A stretch of 61,791 nt of DNA from Pseudomonadota bacterium. Its GTDB lineage: Bacteria; Pseudomonadota; Gammaproteobacteria; Burkholderiales; Casimicrobiaceae. Under the pieces are notes generated by a model, which was given only the letters and a program-made list of their open reading frames with translations, searched no databases and had not been told where the DNA came from. The stretch spans positions 1 to 61,791 of the forward strand of contig JAFEDG010000153.1 of assembly GCA_018241745.1 (NCBI GenBank), in the 5' to 3' direction. Position numbers and translations under genes: made by a program. Shown piece after piece: positions 31,213-40,564 of this stretch (the first letter of the stretch is position 1; each line of letters opens with the position of its first letter).

Positions 31213-33066
31213 TCACGCGAGCGTCACCGTGACGATCCGCTGCGCGTCCTCGACGATCCGGGTCACCGTGACCTCGTCGCGGCCGGCGAGCGGCAGTACG
31301 AACAGCGCGCGTGATAGCGGGTTGACGAACGCGGATTCCAGCGCGTTGCCGATCCCACGCCCGCCATTCGACAGGTCGGCGCAGCACCGCTCGCGCAGCT
31401 CGTCCAGCACGCCGTCGGCGAAGCGCAGCGCGAGCTTGTGCTCGGCGCGCACGCGCACTGCAATGTTGCGCAGCATGCCGTCGAAGATCTGGTGCGCCAC
31501 CTCCGGCGTGATGAACCCGAACACGACGATGTTGTCGCCGATCCGGTTCAGGATCTCGGGTCGCGACAAGCGGTATTTGAAATAGTCGGCGATGGCGCCG
31601 CGCACGCGCTGCTCCACGACCTCCGGTGGATCGCCTGGCGCCGCGTTCTGCACACGCGCGCCATGCTCGTCCTCGACGTAGATGCCGAGGTTGGAAGTGA
31701 ACACGAGGATCGCCTCCGAGAAGTACGCGGTCTCGCCGCGCCCGTCGGTGAGCCGCCCATCCTCGAGGATCTGCAGGAACTTGTCGAGAATGCGCGGGTG
31801 CGCTTTCTCGATCTCGTCGAACAGCACCACGGAGAACGGCTTGTCGCGCACTGCGTTCGTCAGCTCGCCGCCCGCGTCGTAGCCGATGTAGCCGGGGGGC
31901 GCGCCGAGCAGCCGCGCACCCGAGTGCTCTTCCGCGAACTCGCTCATGTCGAAGCGGATGTAAGCGCGCTCGTCGCCGAACACGAGTTCCGTCAGCGTCT
32001 TCGCGAGCTCCGTCTTGCCCACCCCCGTGGGCCCGGCGAAGAACAGCACGCCGCGCGGCCGGTTGCCGCTCGCGCGCGCCTGCGCGCCGGTGAGACCCAT
32101 CACCGAGCGCATCAGGATGTCGACGGTCTTCACCACGGCGGCGCGCTGCCCGCGCACACGGTTCTCGATGAACGGCAGCGCGTCGCCGATCCGCGCGCGC
32201 AGGTAGTCCTGCTTCCACGGGTTCTCGGACGCGCCCACCTTGAAGCTGCGTACCGCGTCATCGACGTCGGCGAGCGCGATGCCCTGGCGATCGGCCAGCT
32301 GCGCAATGTCGGCCAGCGCGACAAGCGGCAACCCCTCGGTGAGCTGCGCGAACGTCTGCACGAACTTCGCGTTGGCCGACGCATCGGTGACATCGTGAGC
32401 GGGGAATAGCGGCGCCAGCAGGCGCGCGGCCTCCGCGCGCACCTCGTACGACGGCAGTCCGATCCCCAGCACGCTGACGCGGGTCGAGTCGAGCGTCAGC
32501 CATCCCGGCAGGTCCTGCGCGCGGTTCACGAGCCACACGATCGGGTTGAAGCGTGCCTTGCCATTGGCCGCCCCGATGTCGGCACCCTTCTCGACGATCG
32601 GGTTGGCCGTCAGCGACAGCCGCTCGGCTGCGACGAAGAAGCGATGCTCGGCGGCGTCCAGGCGATCGGGCGAGCGCGGGATGCGCGATGCGAAGTCGAC
32701 GACCAGCGCGCAGCGCGCCTCGCGCTGTGCCGCGACCTTGCGCATCAGCACGACGAGATTCTCGAGGCTCGTCGCCATGGCGCCATCGACGAGCTTGAGG
32801 TCGAAGAGCCTTGTCGCGAGCTCGACGACCGCAGGATCGTTCGGATAGGGCCGCACGCCATCCACCGGGTCCCACACCAGCAGCAGGCGATAGCCCGCCG
32901 CCGCGAGCTCCACCCACAGCGCGCGCAGCAGCGGGGCGAGCGTCGTCGTGTCGCCGACGGGCGTCAGTACGCTGTCGCGGATGTTGCCCGCGAGCACGAA
33001 TTGAGCGCGGATCGGCGTCAGCCGTGCGAGGTCGGCAAGCCAGCGCGGCTTCGCGTTGGTGGCCAT
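31213..33066 (-). CDS. AAA+ ATPase with a Clp D2-type motor and degenerate N-terminal ATPase-like half
   Basis: A 617-residue protein. Residues about 330-520 are a ClpA/ClpB second-domain-type AAA+ motor: Walker A GPTGVGKT at 345-352, Walker B VVLFDEIEKAH with D417/E418, pore loop GYIG near 392-395, TSNLG around N459 and an EILNRI arginine region. The N-terminal half looks like a nucleotide-binding fold without a Walker A (FVLAGNIRDS, LVVDFASRIPRS). It lacks the ClpP-binding loop I would expect of ClpA/ClpX, so it is more likely a remodelling motor. It starts 11 bp after the coiled-coil gene. Confidence 0.85.
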   Translation of the reverse strand: MATNAKPRWLADLARLTPIRAQFVLAGNIRDSVLTPVGDTTTLAPLLRALWVELAAAGYRLLLVWDPVDGVRPYPNDPAVVELATRLFDLKLVDGAMATSLENLVVLMRKVAAQREARCALVVDFASRIPRSPDRLDAAEHRFFVAAERLSLTANPIVEKGADIGAANGKARFNPIVWLVNRAQDLPGWLTLDSTRVSVLGIGLPSYEVRAEAARLLAPLFPAHDVTDASANAKFVQTFAQLTEGLPLVALADIAQLADRQGIALADVDDAVRSFKVGASENPWKQDYLRARIGDALPFIENRVRGQRAAVVKTVDILMRSVMGLTGAQARASGNRPRGVLFFAGPTGVGKTELAKTLTELVFGDERAYIRFDMSEFAEEHSGARLLGAPPGYIGYDAGGELTNAVRDKPFSVVLFDEIEKAHPRILDKFLQILEDGRLTDGRGETAYFSEAILVFTSNLGIYVEDEHGARVQNAAPGDPPEVVEQRVRGAIADYFKYRLSRPEILNRIGDNIVVFGFITPEVAHQIFDGMLRNIAVRVRAEHKLALRFADGVLDELRERCCADLSNGGRGIGNALESAFVNPLSRALFVLPLAGRDEVTVTRIVEDAQRIVTVTLA

Positions 33067-33077
33067 CGCGCGTTTCC

Positions 33078-34403
33078 TCAACCGAGCGGCCGCGCGCGCT
33101 GCGGCGCGGTGCGCGTCTCGTCGTCCGCGGCGGCCGCCACCGCAGGCACGCTCGACGGGTCGACCACCTGCACCGGTACCTCGCCGGCACCCAGGCGCCT
33201 TCGCACGTCGAGCGCGATGCCGCGTGCCGCGAGCGTGGCCATCAGCTTCGGGAACTCGGCGCACCAGCGGTCCTCGGCCAGTGCATCCTGGCGCCGCCGC
33301 TCCGCGTTCTCCTCGTCGCCGCGCGCGCGGACCACGTTGAAATGCGCGGTGCGTTCCTGCGGCGCCACCCGCATCCGCACGTGGTAGTTGTCCCAACCCG
33401 GGCGGTGGAAGTGCACGGTGCCCCCATCCACGAACAGCGTCGCCGCGATGTCACCCACCTCGTAGCCCAGGTCCCGCAGGGATGCGGCGAGCACCTCCGC
33501 CGCTGCTTCCTGCTCCAGGCGTTCCCGCTCCGCCGCCTGCGTGTGCAGCACGTCGTCGGCCGCCCTGCGCAGCGCGGCGTCCAGCGGCGCCACGCCGGCG
33601 ACGACGCGCTCCAGTGATTCGACGAGCGGTGCTGGCGTGCCGGCGTCCAGCACGGCGAGGTAGTCGCGTGCCGCGGCGGCGTCGCGCACGCGGGCCTCGC
33701 GGTCTTCGCGGGCCAGCTGCACGGCGCGGCGCAACTCGGTGGCCAGCGCATCGGCACGCTCGCGCGACGGCGCGAGCACGATCGCGCGCGCAAGCGACGC
33801 GAGCTGCGGCGGCAGCGTCGCACCGGCGGGCAGTGCGAGCCGCGCGAGCACGCGCTCGACGGTGGCCGTGAGCGTCGCGGTCGCGTCGGCGTCGAGGCCC
33901 GGTTGCGCTTGCCGCTCGGCGACAAAGCGGCGCAGCACATCGTCGAGCGTAGGGGCGCGCGTCGCGGACCCCGCGGCGAGTGCCGCCTTGACGCGCGCGG
34001 CGCCGTCGCCCGCCACGCGGCCCAGCGCCGCTTCCAGCGCGGCGACGATCGCACGCAGCGTCGCCGCCTGCGCCGACCACTCGGCGTCGGTGGCGGTAGC
34101 GGCCGGCGGCGCAGGCGGCGTGGCGACACTCGCGACGTCCGCGCCGAGCGAGCCTGCCAGTTCCCGGAGCTCGTTGGCGCGAGCCGCCTGGCGCGCCACG
34201 TCGTCGCGCACGGCAGCGAGCCGCTCGAGCCGCGCAGCACGATGGCGCTCGCGCGCCTCGGCGAGCCCGCGCTCGCGTGCCTCCAGCTGCGCAAGCACGT
34301 CGCGATAGTCGCGTTGCAATGCGCGCGCCTGGCGCAGTGCCTCGGCGACGATCGCGATCGTCGCGCCGGTCAGCACGTAACCCGTCGTGATGGGGCCGCT
34401 CAT
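33078..34403 (-). CDS. Coiled-coil protein of unknown function, first gene of the kinase/AAA+ operon
   Basis: A 441-residue protein rich in Ala, Arg and Glu. A short hydrophobic stretch at residues 8-22 (YVLTGATIAIVAEAL) may be a membrane contact, followed by long helices with heptad character at about 25-90 and 205-320. The C-terminal part (DLGYEVGDIAATLFVDGGTVHFHRPGWDNYHVRMRV) looks like a small beta domain. No recognised family. It could be the scaffold or substrate of the motor encoded next. Confidence 0.7.
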   Translation of the reverse strand: MSGPITTGYVLTGATIAIVAEALRQARALQRDYRDVLAQLEARERGLAEARERHRAARLERLAAVRDDVARQAARANELRELAGSLGADVASVATPPAPPAATATDAEWSAQAATLRAIVAALEAALGRVAGDGAARVKAALAAGSATRAPTLDDVLRRFVAERQAQPGLDADATATLTATVERVLARLALPAGATLPPQLASLARAIVLAPSRERADALATELRRAVQLAREDREARVRDAAAARDYLAVLDAGTPAPLVESLERVVAGVAPLDAALRRAADDVLHTQAAERERLEQEAAAEVLAASLRDLGYEVGDIAATLFVDGGTVHFHRPGWDNYHVRMRVAPQERTAHFNVVRARGDEENAERRRQDALAEDRWCAEFPKLMATLAARGIALDVRRRLGAGEVPVQVVDPSSVPAVAAAADDETRTAPQRARPLG

Positions 34404-34481
34404 CGTCGGGCTACGTTAGCACGACGCCGGCAGGCTGCGGGCGCGGCCTGCCGTCCCGGCGGGCCGCGCGCCACGCGATGG

Positions 34482-37400
34482 CTAGCGGCGGTGCAAAGCC
34501 CGGCGCGCCGCCAGGGCCCGTGCGAAGGCCACGAGCATCAGCAGCACCAGCACGGCGAGCGCCGGCAGGGTGATTGCCGGCACGGCCGCCGGTGGTGCCG
34601 ACTGCACGTGCGTCGACGCGCTCCCGTCGTTGTTACCGGGGTCCGGATCCGCTTCGTGCTGCGTCTCCACGTGCGCGGCGTTGACCAGCGGTTGCGCGCC
34701 GTCGTAGGGATCGTTGATGCGCACCGTGATCGTCACCGCCGTCGACGAACCCGCCGCGATCGTCCCCGGCGTACACGTCACCGTCCCCGCCGCGTTGTCG
34801 CAACCGTCGCTTGCAGAGGCGAAGCGCACGCCCGTCGGCAGCACGTCGGTGATCACCGCCCCGCTGCTGGAGTCGGGGCCCGAGTTGGCCACCGTCAGCG
34901 TGTACGTGAGCAGCTGCCCTGCCACCACGGAGGCGGGGGCCGTCTTCACCAGCGACAGGTCGGCATTGCGCGCGACGATCGTCGTCGTGGTACCGCCCGT
35001 GTTGTTGTCCGGCACCGGATCGACCTCGTTCACGGCGGTGACGGTGGCCGCGTTGGCCAGCGGTACCGCACCGGTGTAGGGATTGGAGACGAGCACCGTG
35101 ATCGTCATCGCCGTGCTCGCGCCGGATGCCAGCGTGCCGAGCGTGCACGTGACGGTGCCGGATGCGTTGACGCATCCCCCGCTCGCACCGGCGAACGACA
35201 CACCCGCCGGCAGCACGTCGGCGACGGTGGCACCGGTGCTGGCATTCGGCCCGTTGTTCGTGACCGTCAGCGTGTAGGTGAACGTGTCGCCCGCCGTCGC
35301 CGCCGACGGCGCGGTCTTGACGATGGCGAGATCCGCCGTCCGCCGCGTTGTCGTTGCGTTGGTGGCAGTGTTGTTGTCGGACTGCGTCTCCGGCTCGTCG
35401 ACGGCAACGCTCACCGTGTTGAACGACGTGCCGGTGATGCCCAAGCCCGTGATCGTCTCGGCGCGCATGTCGTACTGGACCAGGATCTGGGCGCCGGCCT
35501 CCAGCCCGGGGAACGCGCAGGACAGCGTCCCCGCCGTGACGCCCACCGCCGGCTCCGTGCACGCGCCGGCGTCCGGCGGCGTCACCGCGAGGTTGCCCTG
35601 GTAGCTGAACGTGGCCGTCGGCGTGCCGCCGCTCGGGAACGTGTCGACCATCGTCACGTTGGTGCCGAACGACGGGCCCGCGTTATGGATCGTGATCGTG
35701 TAGCGCGTCGTCGCGCCGAGCGGAATCGGGTCGACGCTGTCCACCTTGTTGACCAGGATGTCGAGCGACGCGGCCGTGATCGGCGTCGCGATCGTCGTCG
35801 AGTTGTTGCCCGTGTCCGACTCTTCCGTCGTCGTCGACACGACGGCGCTGTTGACGGCGTTCGTGCCTGCCGCCGTCGCGAGCGGGCGGACGACGTAAGT
35901 GACGGTGCGCTGCGTGTTGTTGGGAATGGAGGTCCAGTCGCAGGTCAGCGTGCCGCCGAGCGCACCCGCCGCCGGCGCCGTGCAGGTGCCGCCGCCGGTG
36001 ATCGTCCCGAGCGAGATCCAGACGGCGTTCGTCGGCAGCGTGTCCACGACGTGCACCGCCTGCGCAGTCGACGGCCCGTTGTTCTTCGCCGCGAGCACGT
36101 ACGTGAGCGGCGTGCCGCCGCGCACGGGGTTGGGCGAGGCCGTCTTCGACACCGTCATGTCCGCCACCGCTGTGACCTGACCCGATGCGGTCGACGAGTT
36201 GTTCGACGGGTCGGGGTCGCCCACGTCGGGCGAGCGCACGGTGGCCGTGTTGCTGCGCGCGCCAGTCGTCGCGATCGACGGCCGCACGACGACGGTGACC
36301 GTCACCGCGTCGCTGGCGGCCAGCGTGCCCAGGTTGCACGTGAGCGTGATCGAAGTGCCATTGGCCGGTGCCGCGGGGCTGCACGAGCCGCCCGCGGGCG
36401 ACACGGTCACCGACTGCAGGCTGCCCGTCGCGACCAGGCTTTGCAGCACGTCGGTCACGGTGACGTTGGTCGCCGCATCGGGACCCGCGTTGCTCACGAC
36501 GAGCGTGTACGTGAGATCCTGGCCGGCCTTCACCGGGTCGGGCGACACGCTCTTGGCAATGGCAAGGTCGGCGCTCGTCGTCGTGGAGAACACCGTCGAC
36601 GTGCCGCAGTTGGCCGTCGTGCCCGATTCGGGGCCGGTTCCGCTCAGCGTGGCGCATGCCGTGTTGGCGAGGCTGTCGATGGCCGCGGTGCCGTCGATGG
36701 TGACCGGCACCGTGATGTTCGGCGCGGACGCGTTGACCGCCAGCGGGCCCGCGTGCGTGCAGGTGATCGTCAGCGGCGCGGCGGCAGGCAGCGGCATCAC
36801 GGACGACGCGCACGTCCAGCCGGTGCCCGAGGGCAGCGCCGTCAACGTGAGGCCGGCCGGCAGCGGGTCGGTGATCGTGATCGTCTGGCCGGCGGCCACG
36901 GCGAGCGGTCCCCCGTTGGTCACGTGCAGCGTGTACGTGAACGCCTGGCCCGGCACCAGCGGGTTCAGCGAAGCCGTCTTCGTGACGTGCAGGTCCGCGT
37001 TGTTGCTCGCGGTGACGCCGATCGTCGACGTGTTGTTGTCCGGCACGGGATCGCTCTCCGGACCCGAGATCTGCGCGGTGTTCGAGATGCTGCCCGGCGC
37101 CGTGGCCGTGGCGACGATGGTGATCGCCGGCAGGTTCGTGTAATTGCCGCCCGTATACGGGCCGGGCATCGTGCACGTGATCAGCGGGAGGCTGCCCGTG
37201 TCGCAGGTCCAGCCACTGCCGCTCGCGGAGACGTAGGTCACGTTGGCCGGCAGCGTGTCGGTAACTGTGATCAGGTTCGGCGGCAGCGCGCCGGGCGGCG
37301 TTCCCCCTTCGAAGCGGGGCGTCAACGTGTAGGTGACGTTGGCGCCGACGGCCACCACGCTCGGCGATGCCGTCTTCCTGATCGAGAGGTCCGACGAGTC

Positions 37401-38288
37401 GCCGGTGAACTCCGTGGTCGCGCCTGCGGTGTTATCGGCGGGATTGCCATCCGGCAGCGTCGACGACACGTCGAACTGGCCGGTGACGCTGCCTTCCGTT
37501 GTGGAGGCGGCCGGCACCGTGAGCGCGGGCGCCGATGCACCAACGGCGAGCGGGCCCGCGTGCGTGCAGCTGATCGTCTGGCCGCCGCACGCCGGGTAGC
37601 CGCCTGCCGGCGCGACGCATGCCCAGCCCGTTCCGGTCGGCGCCGCGGTCACGCAGGCCCCGGCCGGGACGTCGAACGTTATCGTCTGCGTGTCCGACGC
37701 ATCCAGCCCATAGGGGCCCTGGTTCGTCGTTGCGACCGTGTAGTTGAACGGCGTGCCTGCGGGGAGCGGACCCGTGGGCGCCGACACCGCAATCTTCATG
37801 TCAGCCGCTTCGACCGCCGTCGTCGTCTCGCTCGCGTTGTTGTTCGACGTGTTCCCGTCAGGCGTCGTCGCGGTCGTGCTCGCCGTCAATGTGTACACCT
37901 GTGCAGCCGGCAATATGACGCGCACCGTCACCGTCGCGCTGCCCAGGAATGCAAGGCTGCCAAGCGTGCAATCGATGGCCGGCAGCGATGCCGTCGAGCA
38001 ACTGCCCTGCGTGGTCACCACGTCGACGAAAGTGACGCCTGGCGGCAGCGATGCACCGAGCGTGACGCCCGTCGCGGCCGAAGGACCGTTGTCGTCCACA
38101 CGAATCGTGTACGTGAAGATGCCGCCGGCCGGCCCCGGGTCCGGGTTGTCCGCAATGTTGATGACGAGGTCGGCAGACTGCGCCGTTGCGGCAAGCGGTG
38201 TTGTCGCGCACAGCGCGGCGAGCAACAGGGGAACGAGGCGCGGCAGGGTCGAGCGGCGCGTACGCGCCGCCACATGCGAGTGGTTCAT
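34482..38288 (-). CDS. Giant exported DUF11 repeat protein with IPTL-like C-terminal sorting signal
   Basis: A 1268-residue protein. A signal peptide ends near residue 37 (ATAQ). Nine DUF11-type immunoglobulin-like repeats of roughly 120 residues follow, each opening with a line such as ADLAIVKTAPSAATAGDTFTYTLTVTNNGP and each carrying GPxxxTGV and DVLPxGV strands. The end reads VPAITLPALAVLVLLMLVAF and then ARALAARRALHRR: a proline motif, a membrane segment and basic residues, the plan of IPTL/PEP-CTERM sorting tails. It is likely a surface adhesin or matrix protein. It lies 78 bp upstream of the kinase/AAA+ operon, same strand. The long open frame on the other strand is a GC artefact. Confidence 0.85.
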   Translation of the reverse strand: MNHSHVAARTRRSTLPRLVPLLLAALCATTPLAATAQSADLVINIADNPDPGPAGGIFTYTIRVDDNGPSAATGVTLGASLPPGVTFVDVVTTQGSCSTASLPAIDCTLGSLAFLGSATVTVRVILPAAQVYTLTASTTATTPDGNTSNNNASETTTAVEAADMKIAVSAPTGPLPAGTPFNYTVATTNQGPYGLDASDTQTITFDVPAGACVTAAPTGTGWACVAPAGGYPACGGQTISCTHAGPLAVGASAPALTVPAASTTEGSVTGQFDVSSTLPDGNPADNTAGATTEFTGDSSDLSIRKTASPSVVAVGANVTYTLTPRFEGGTPPGALPPNLITVTDTLPANVTYVSASGSGWTCDTGSLPLITCTMPGPYTGGNYTNLPAITIVATATAPGSISNTAQISGPESDPVPDNNTSTIGVTASNNADLHVTKTASLNPLVPGQAFTYTLHVTNGGPLAVAAGQTITITDPLPAGLTLTALPSGTGWTCASSVMPLPAAAPLTITCTHAGPLAVNASAPNITVPVTIDGTAAIDSLANTACATLSGTGPESGTTANCGTSTVFSTTTSADLAIAKSVSPDPVKAGQDLTYTLVVSNAGPDAATNVTVTDVLQSLVATGSLQSVTVSPAGGSCSPAAPANGTSITLTCNLGTLAASDAVTVTVVVRPSIATTGARSNTATVRSPDVGDPDPSNNSSTASGQVTAVADMTVSKTASPNPVRGGTPLTYVLAAKNNGPSTAQAVHVVDTLPTNAVWISLGTITGGGTCTAPAAGALGGTLTCDWTSIPNNTQRTVTYVVRPLATAAGTNAVNSAVVSTTTEESDTGNNSTTIATPITAASLDILVNKVDSVDPIPLGATTRYTITIHNAGPSFGTNVTMVDTFPSGGTPTATFSYQGNLAVTPPDAGACTEPAVGVTAGTLSCAFPGLEAGAQILVQYDMRAETITGLGITGTSFNTVSVAVDEPETQSDNNTATNATTTRRTADLAIVKTAPSAATAGDTFTYTLTVTNNGPNASTGATVADVLPAGVSFAGASGGCVNASGTVTCTLGTLASGASTAMTITVLVSNPYTGAVPLANAATVTAVNEVDPVPDNNTGGTTTTIVARNADLSLVKTAPASVVAGQLLTYTLTVANSGPDSSSGAVITDVLPTGVRFASASDGCDNAAGTVTCTPGTIAAGSSTAVTITVRINDPYDGAQPLVNAAHVETQHEADPDPGNNDGSASTHVQSAPPAAVPAITLPALAVLVLLMLVAFARALAARRALHRR

Positions 38289-38369
38289 CGACGAAAGGGG
38301 AGTGGGCGGGTAAAGGCCCCGCGCCATGCGCGGGAATCAGGGCGCGCGTGCGCACGCCCGTCCCGCAGC

Positions 38370-39596
38370 CTAGCGAGATCCGTGCCCGCGTCGCCGCTTG
38401 CGTGGCGCCGGCTTGGCGCTCGGCGTCGAGTCGGTCGTTGCGTGCGGCGCGCGCGCCAGCGACAGCGTCTCCCAGACTGCGACGACGATCAGCACGCCCG
38501 TCGTCGCGACACCAAGCGCAAGCGGCGTCGCCTGCGTCGCGACGGCGGCCAGCAGCGCGAACGCGGCCAGGCCGGCGAGATGCGACAGCGGCCACCACCC
38601 TGCGGTCACGCGCTTGAACACGAGGTTGCCCGCGAGGTACAGCGCCGGACCGCCGACGACGATGATCGCGCTCGCCATGTCCACGTGCCCCAGCGGATGC
38701 GCGAGCACGAGTTCGTCCGCGGCCGCCGACGCGACAATGCCGCCCACGATCAGCAGCGGCGTGTACGTGTAGGCGAGGCGCGCCAGCCGGCCGGGATTGG
38801 CGGCCTGCTCGATCCGCAATGCGGCGCGCTCCGCGCCGATGTTGAAATAGAGCCACCACATCGCGACGCTGCCCGCGAAGGCGGCCCCGAACGCCGCGAG
38901 CGTGACGCCGGTCCACGGCAGGTCCGCCATCGTGGCGCCGGTGATCAGGATGGATTCACCGAGCGCGATGATGACGAAGAGCCCGCAACGCTCGGCCAGA
39001 TGCGCGCCTTCGACGTTCCAGTCGGAAAGACGCGAGCGGCCGAGTCCCGGCACGTAGAAGTACAGCATCGGGCCGGCGTACTCGACCGCGAGTGCGGCCA
39101 CCCACAGCGCGCCGCGGTGGTCGTCGACGAGCGCGCCCGCGACCCACAGCAGTGCCGAGACGACGAGCCACGCCAGGATGCGCAGGAAATTGCGGAAGTT
39201 GTCCGCGTCGCGGCCGTGCAGCGCCCACAGCATGAACAGCGTGCGCCCGACCTGCATCGCCGCATACGCTGCCGCGAACGTCAGTGCGCGGCGCTCCCAC
39301 GCCGCCGGTATCGCCATCGACACGAAGAGCCCCGCCGCCATCAGCGCGTACAGCATCAACCGCACCGGCGTGCGCTCGGGATCGAGCCAGTTGGTCACCC
39401 ACGTCGTGTAGATCCAGACCCACCACACGGCCATGAACAGCAGGCCAACGCGCAGCGCACCGGCCACCGTGAGGTCCTCGAGCAGCGTGTGCGAAAGCCG
39501 CGTGATCGCAAACACGAACACGAGGTCGAAGAACAGCTCGGCGTTGCTGACCTTGACGTCGCCTCGCCCGTGATCGCGCAACAGCGTGTCCATCAT
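38370..39596 (-). CDS. ltrA: LtrA-family membrane protein (low temperature requirement A)
   Basis: A 408-residue protein with about 10 to 12 membrane segments. The N-terminal ELFFDLVFVFAITRLSHTL and mid-protein CGLFVIIALGESILITGA are hallmarks of the LtrA family, whose biochemical role is unknown (the first member was found as needed for cold growth of Listeria). A basic tail PRKRRRGHGSR ends it. It follows the proline-rich membrane protein gene by 23 bp. Confidence 0.9.
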   Translation of the reverse strand: MMDTLLRDHGRGDVKVSNAELFFDLVFVFAITRLSHTLLEDLTVAGALRVGLLFMAVWWVWIYTTWVTNWLDPERTPVRLMLYALMAAGLFVSMAIPAAWERRALTFAAAYAAMQVGRTLFMLWALHGRDADNFRNFLRILAWLVVSALLWVAGALVDDHRGALWVAALAVEYAGPMLYFYVPGLGRSRLSDWNVEGAHLAERCGLFVIIALGESILITGATMADLPWTGVTLAAFGAAFAGSVAMWWLYFNIGAERAALRIEQAANPGRLARLAYTYTPLLIVGGIVASAAADELVLAHPLGHVDMASAIIVVGGPALYLAGNLVFKRVTAGWWPLSHLAGLAAFALLAAVATQATPLALGVATTGVLIVVAVWETLSLARAPHATTDSTPSAKPAPRKRRRGHGSR

Positions 39597-39619
39597 GTCG
39601 CCTCGCGGGTGGTGTCGCG

Positions 39620-40534
39620 CTAGCGCCGCAGCGCAGGTGGCGTGTTGGGGAACATGTCGCTCAACAGGTACTGCTCGAGCGCGGTATTGTCCTCGGGTCG
39701 CGCGGACAGCTGCACGTCGCGGCCGCTGCGGTCGCTGCGCCACGTGAAGTCGCCGGTGACGGTCTCGCGGATGATCGCGATCATCTTGCGCACCATCGCC
39801 ATCTGGATCGTCGGCGCGTCACCCTTGCGCACCTCGTAGATCTGCGCGGCCTGGCGGCGGATGTCGCGGTTCCAGCCGAAGAACTTGAACTCCGCGTAGT
39901 CGTATCCGACCTGCGTCACCTCGAACAGGCCGCCGCCATTCTTGGGCTGGCCGGCATACGGCTGCGGCGAGTTCACGCCCGCGAGGTTCTGCGCGACGAT
40001 CCGGTTGCGGCGCTCCGTATCGCTTTCCGGCGCCGGCTGCGTCGCGGTGGACGGCGCCTCGCCGCGCGCGGCGCGCTGCGACGCGATGTACGCCGACATG
40101 TCCACCGCATCCGGCTTGGGCGGCGGCGGTGCCGGCGCCGGCGTCGGCGCGGGGGGTGGCGTCACCGGAGGCGCGGGCACCTGCAGCGCGTTCGGCGTGG
40201 GCACGCGCGGGCGCACGGCGATGATCGAAGGTCGGCGCACCGGCTCGCGGCGCGGCGGCGGGGGCTCCGCTTTGGGCGGTGGCGGCGGTGGCGTCGCGGG
40301 CTGCGGCTGTGGGCGTGCGGGCGGCGTGTTCTGCGCGAGCTCGACGGAGATCGGCGGCGAATCGCCGTCCACCGGGCCGGCCATCATCATGTCCTTGATT
40401 CGCGGCAGCAGCAGCCACAGCACCGCCACGTGGATCAGGATCGAGACGATCAGCGTCAGCCAGACGCGCGGGATCGCGATCGCGTCGCCGACGTAGCCGG
40501 GATTGTCGTCGTACCAGGGTCGAGTGAACGCCAT
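39620..40534 (-). CDS. TonB-like single-pass protein with proline-rich periplasmic stretch
   Basis: A 304-residue protein. One membrane segment at about residues 25-45 (VWLTLIVSILIHVAVLWLLL) is followed by a long Pro/Ala/Lys stretch (about 60-145) and a C-terminal domain of about 100 residues (FEVTQVGYDYAEFKFFGWNRDIRR, IQMAMVRKMIAIIRETVTGDF). The plan resembles TonB, but the C-terminal domain does not match TonB motifs I know, and no ExbB/ExbD genes are nearby. Confidence 0.6.
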   Translation of the reverse strand: MAFTRPWYDDNPGYVGDAIAIPRVWLTLIVSILIHVAVLWLLLPRIKDMMMAGPVDGDSPPISVELAQNTPPARPQPQPATPPPPPPKAEPPPPRREPVRRPSIIAVRPRVPTPNALQVPAPPVTPPPAPTPAPAPPPPKPDAVDMSAYIASQRAARGEAPSTATQPAPESDTERRNRIVAQNLAGVNSPQPYAGQPKNGGGLFEVTQVGYDYAEFKFFGWNRDIRRQAAQIYEVRKGDAPTIQMAMVRKMIAIIRETVTGDFTWRSDRSGRDVQLSARPEDNTALEQYLLSDMFPNTPPALRR

Positions 40535-40564
40535 GCAGGCAGGCGGCCGGGCGGCGCGCCGTCG

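Noticed and set aside
31213..33066. ClpA, the unfoldase of ClpAP protease
   Set aside because: Only the C-terminal AAA+ domain is intact, the N-terminal half lacks a Walker A and the Clp N-domain, and I see no ClpP-binding loop or adaptor gene.
33903..39623. An open frame of 1906 codons on the plus strand
   Set aside because: It runs antisense to the DUF11, LtrA and coiled-coil genes, is rich in Arg/His/Gly, has no recognisable domain and arises from high GC at third positions of the real genes.
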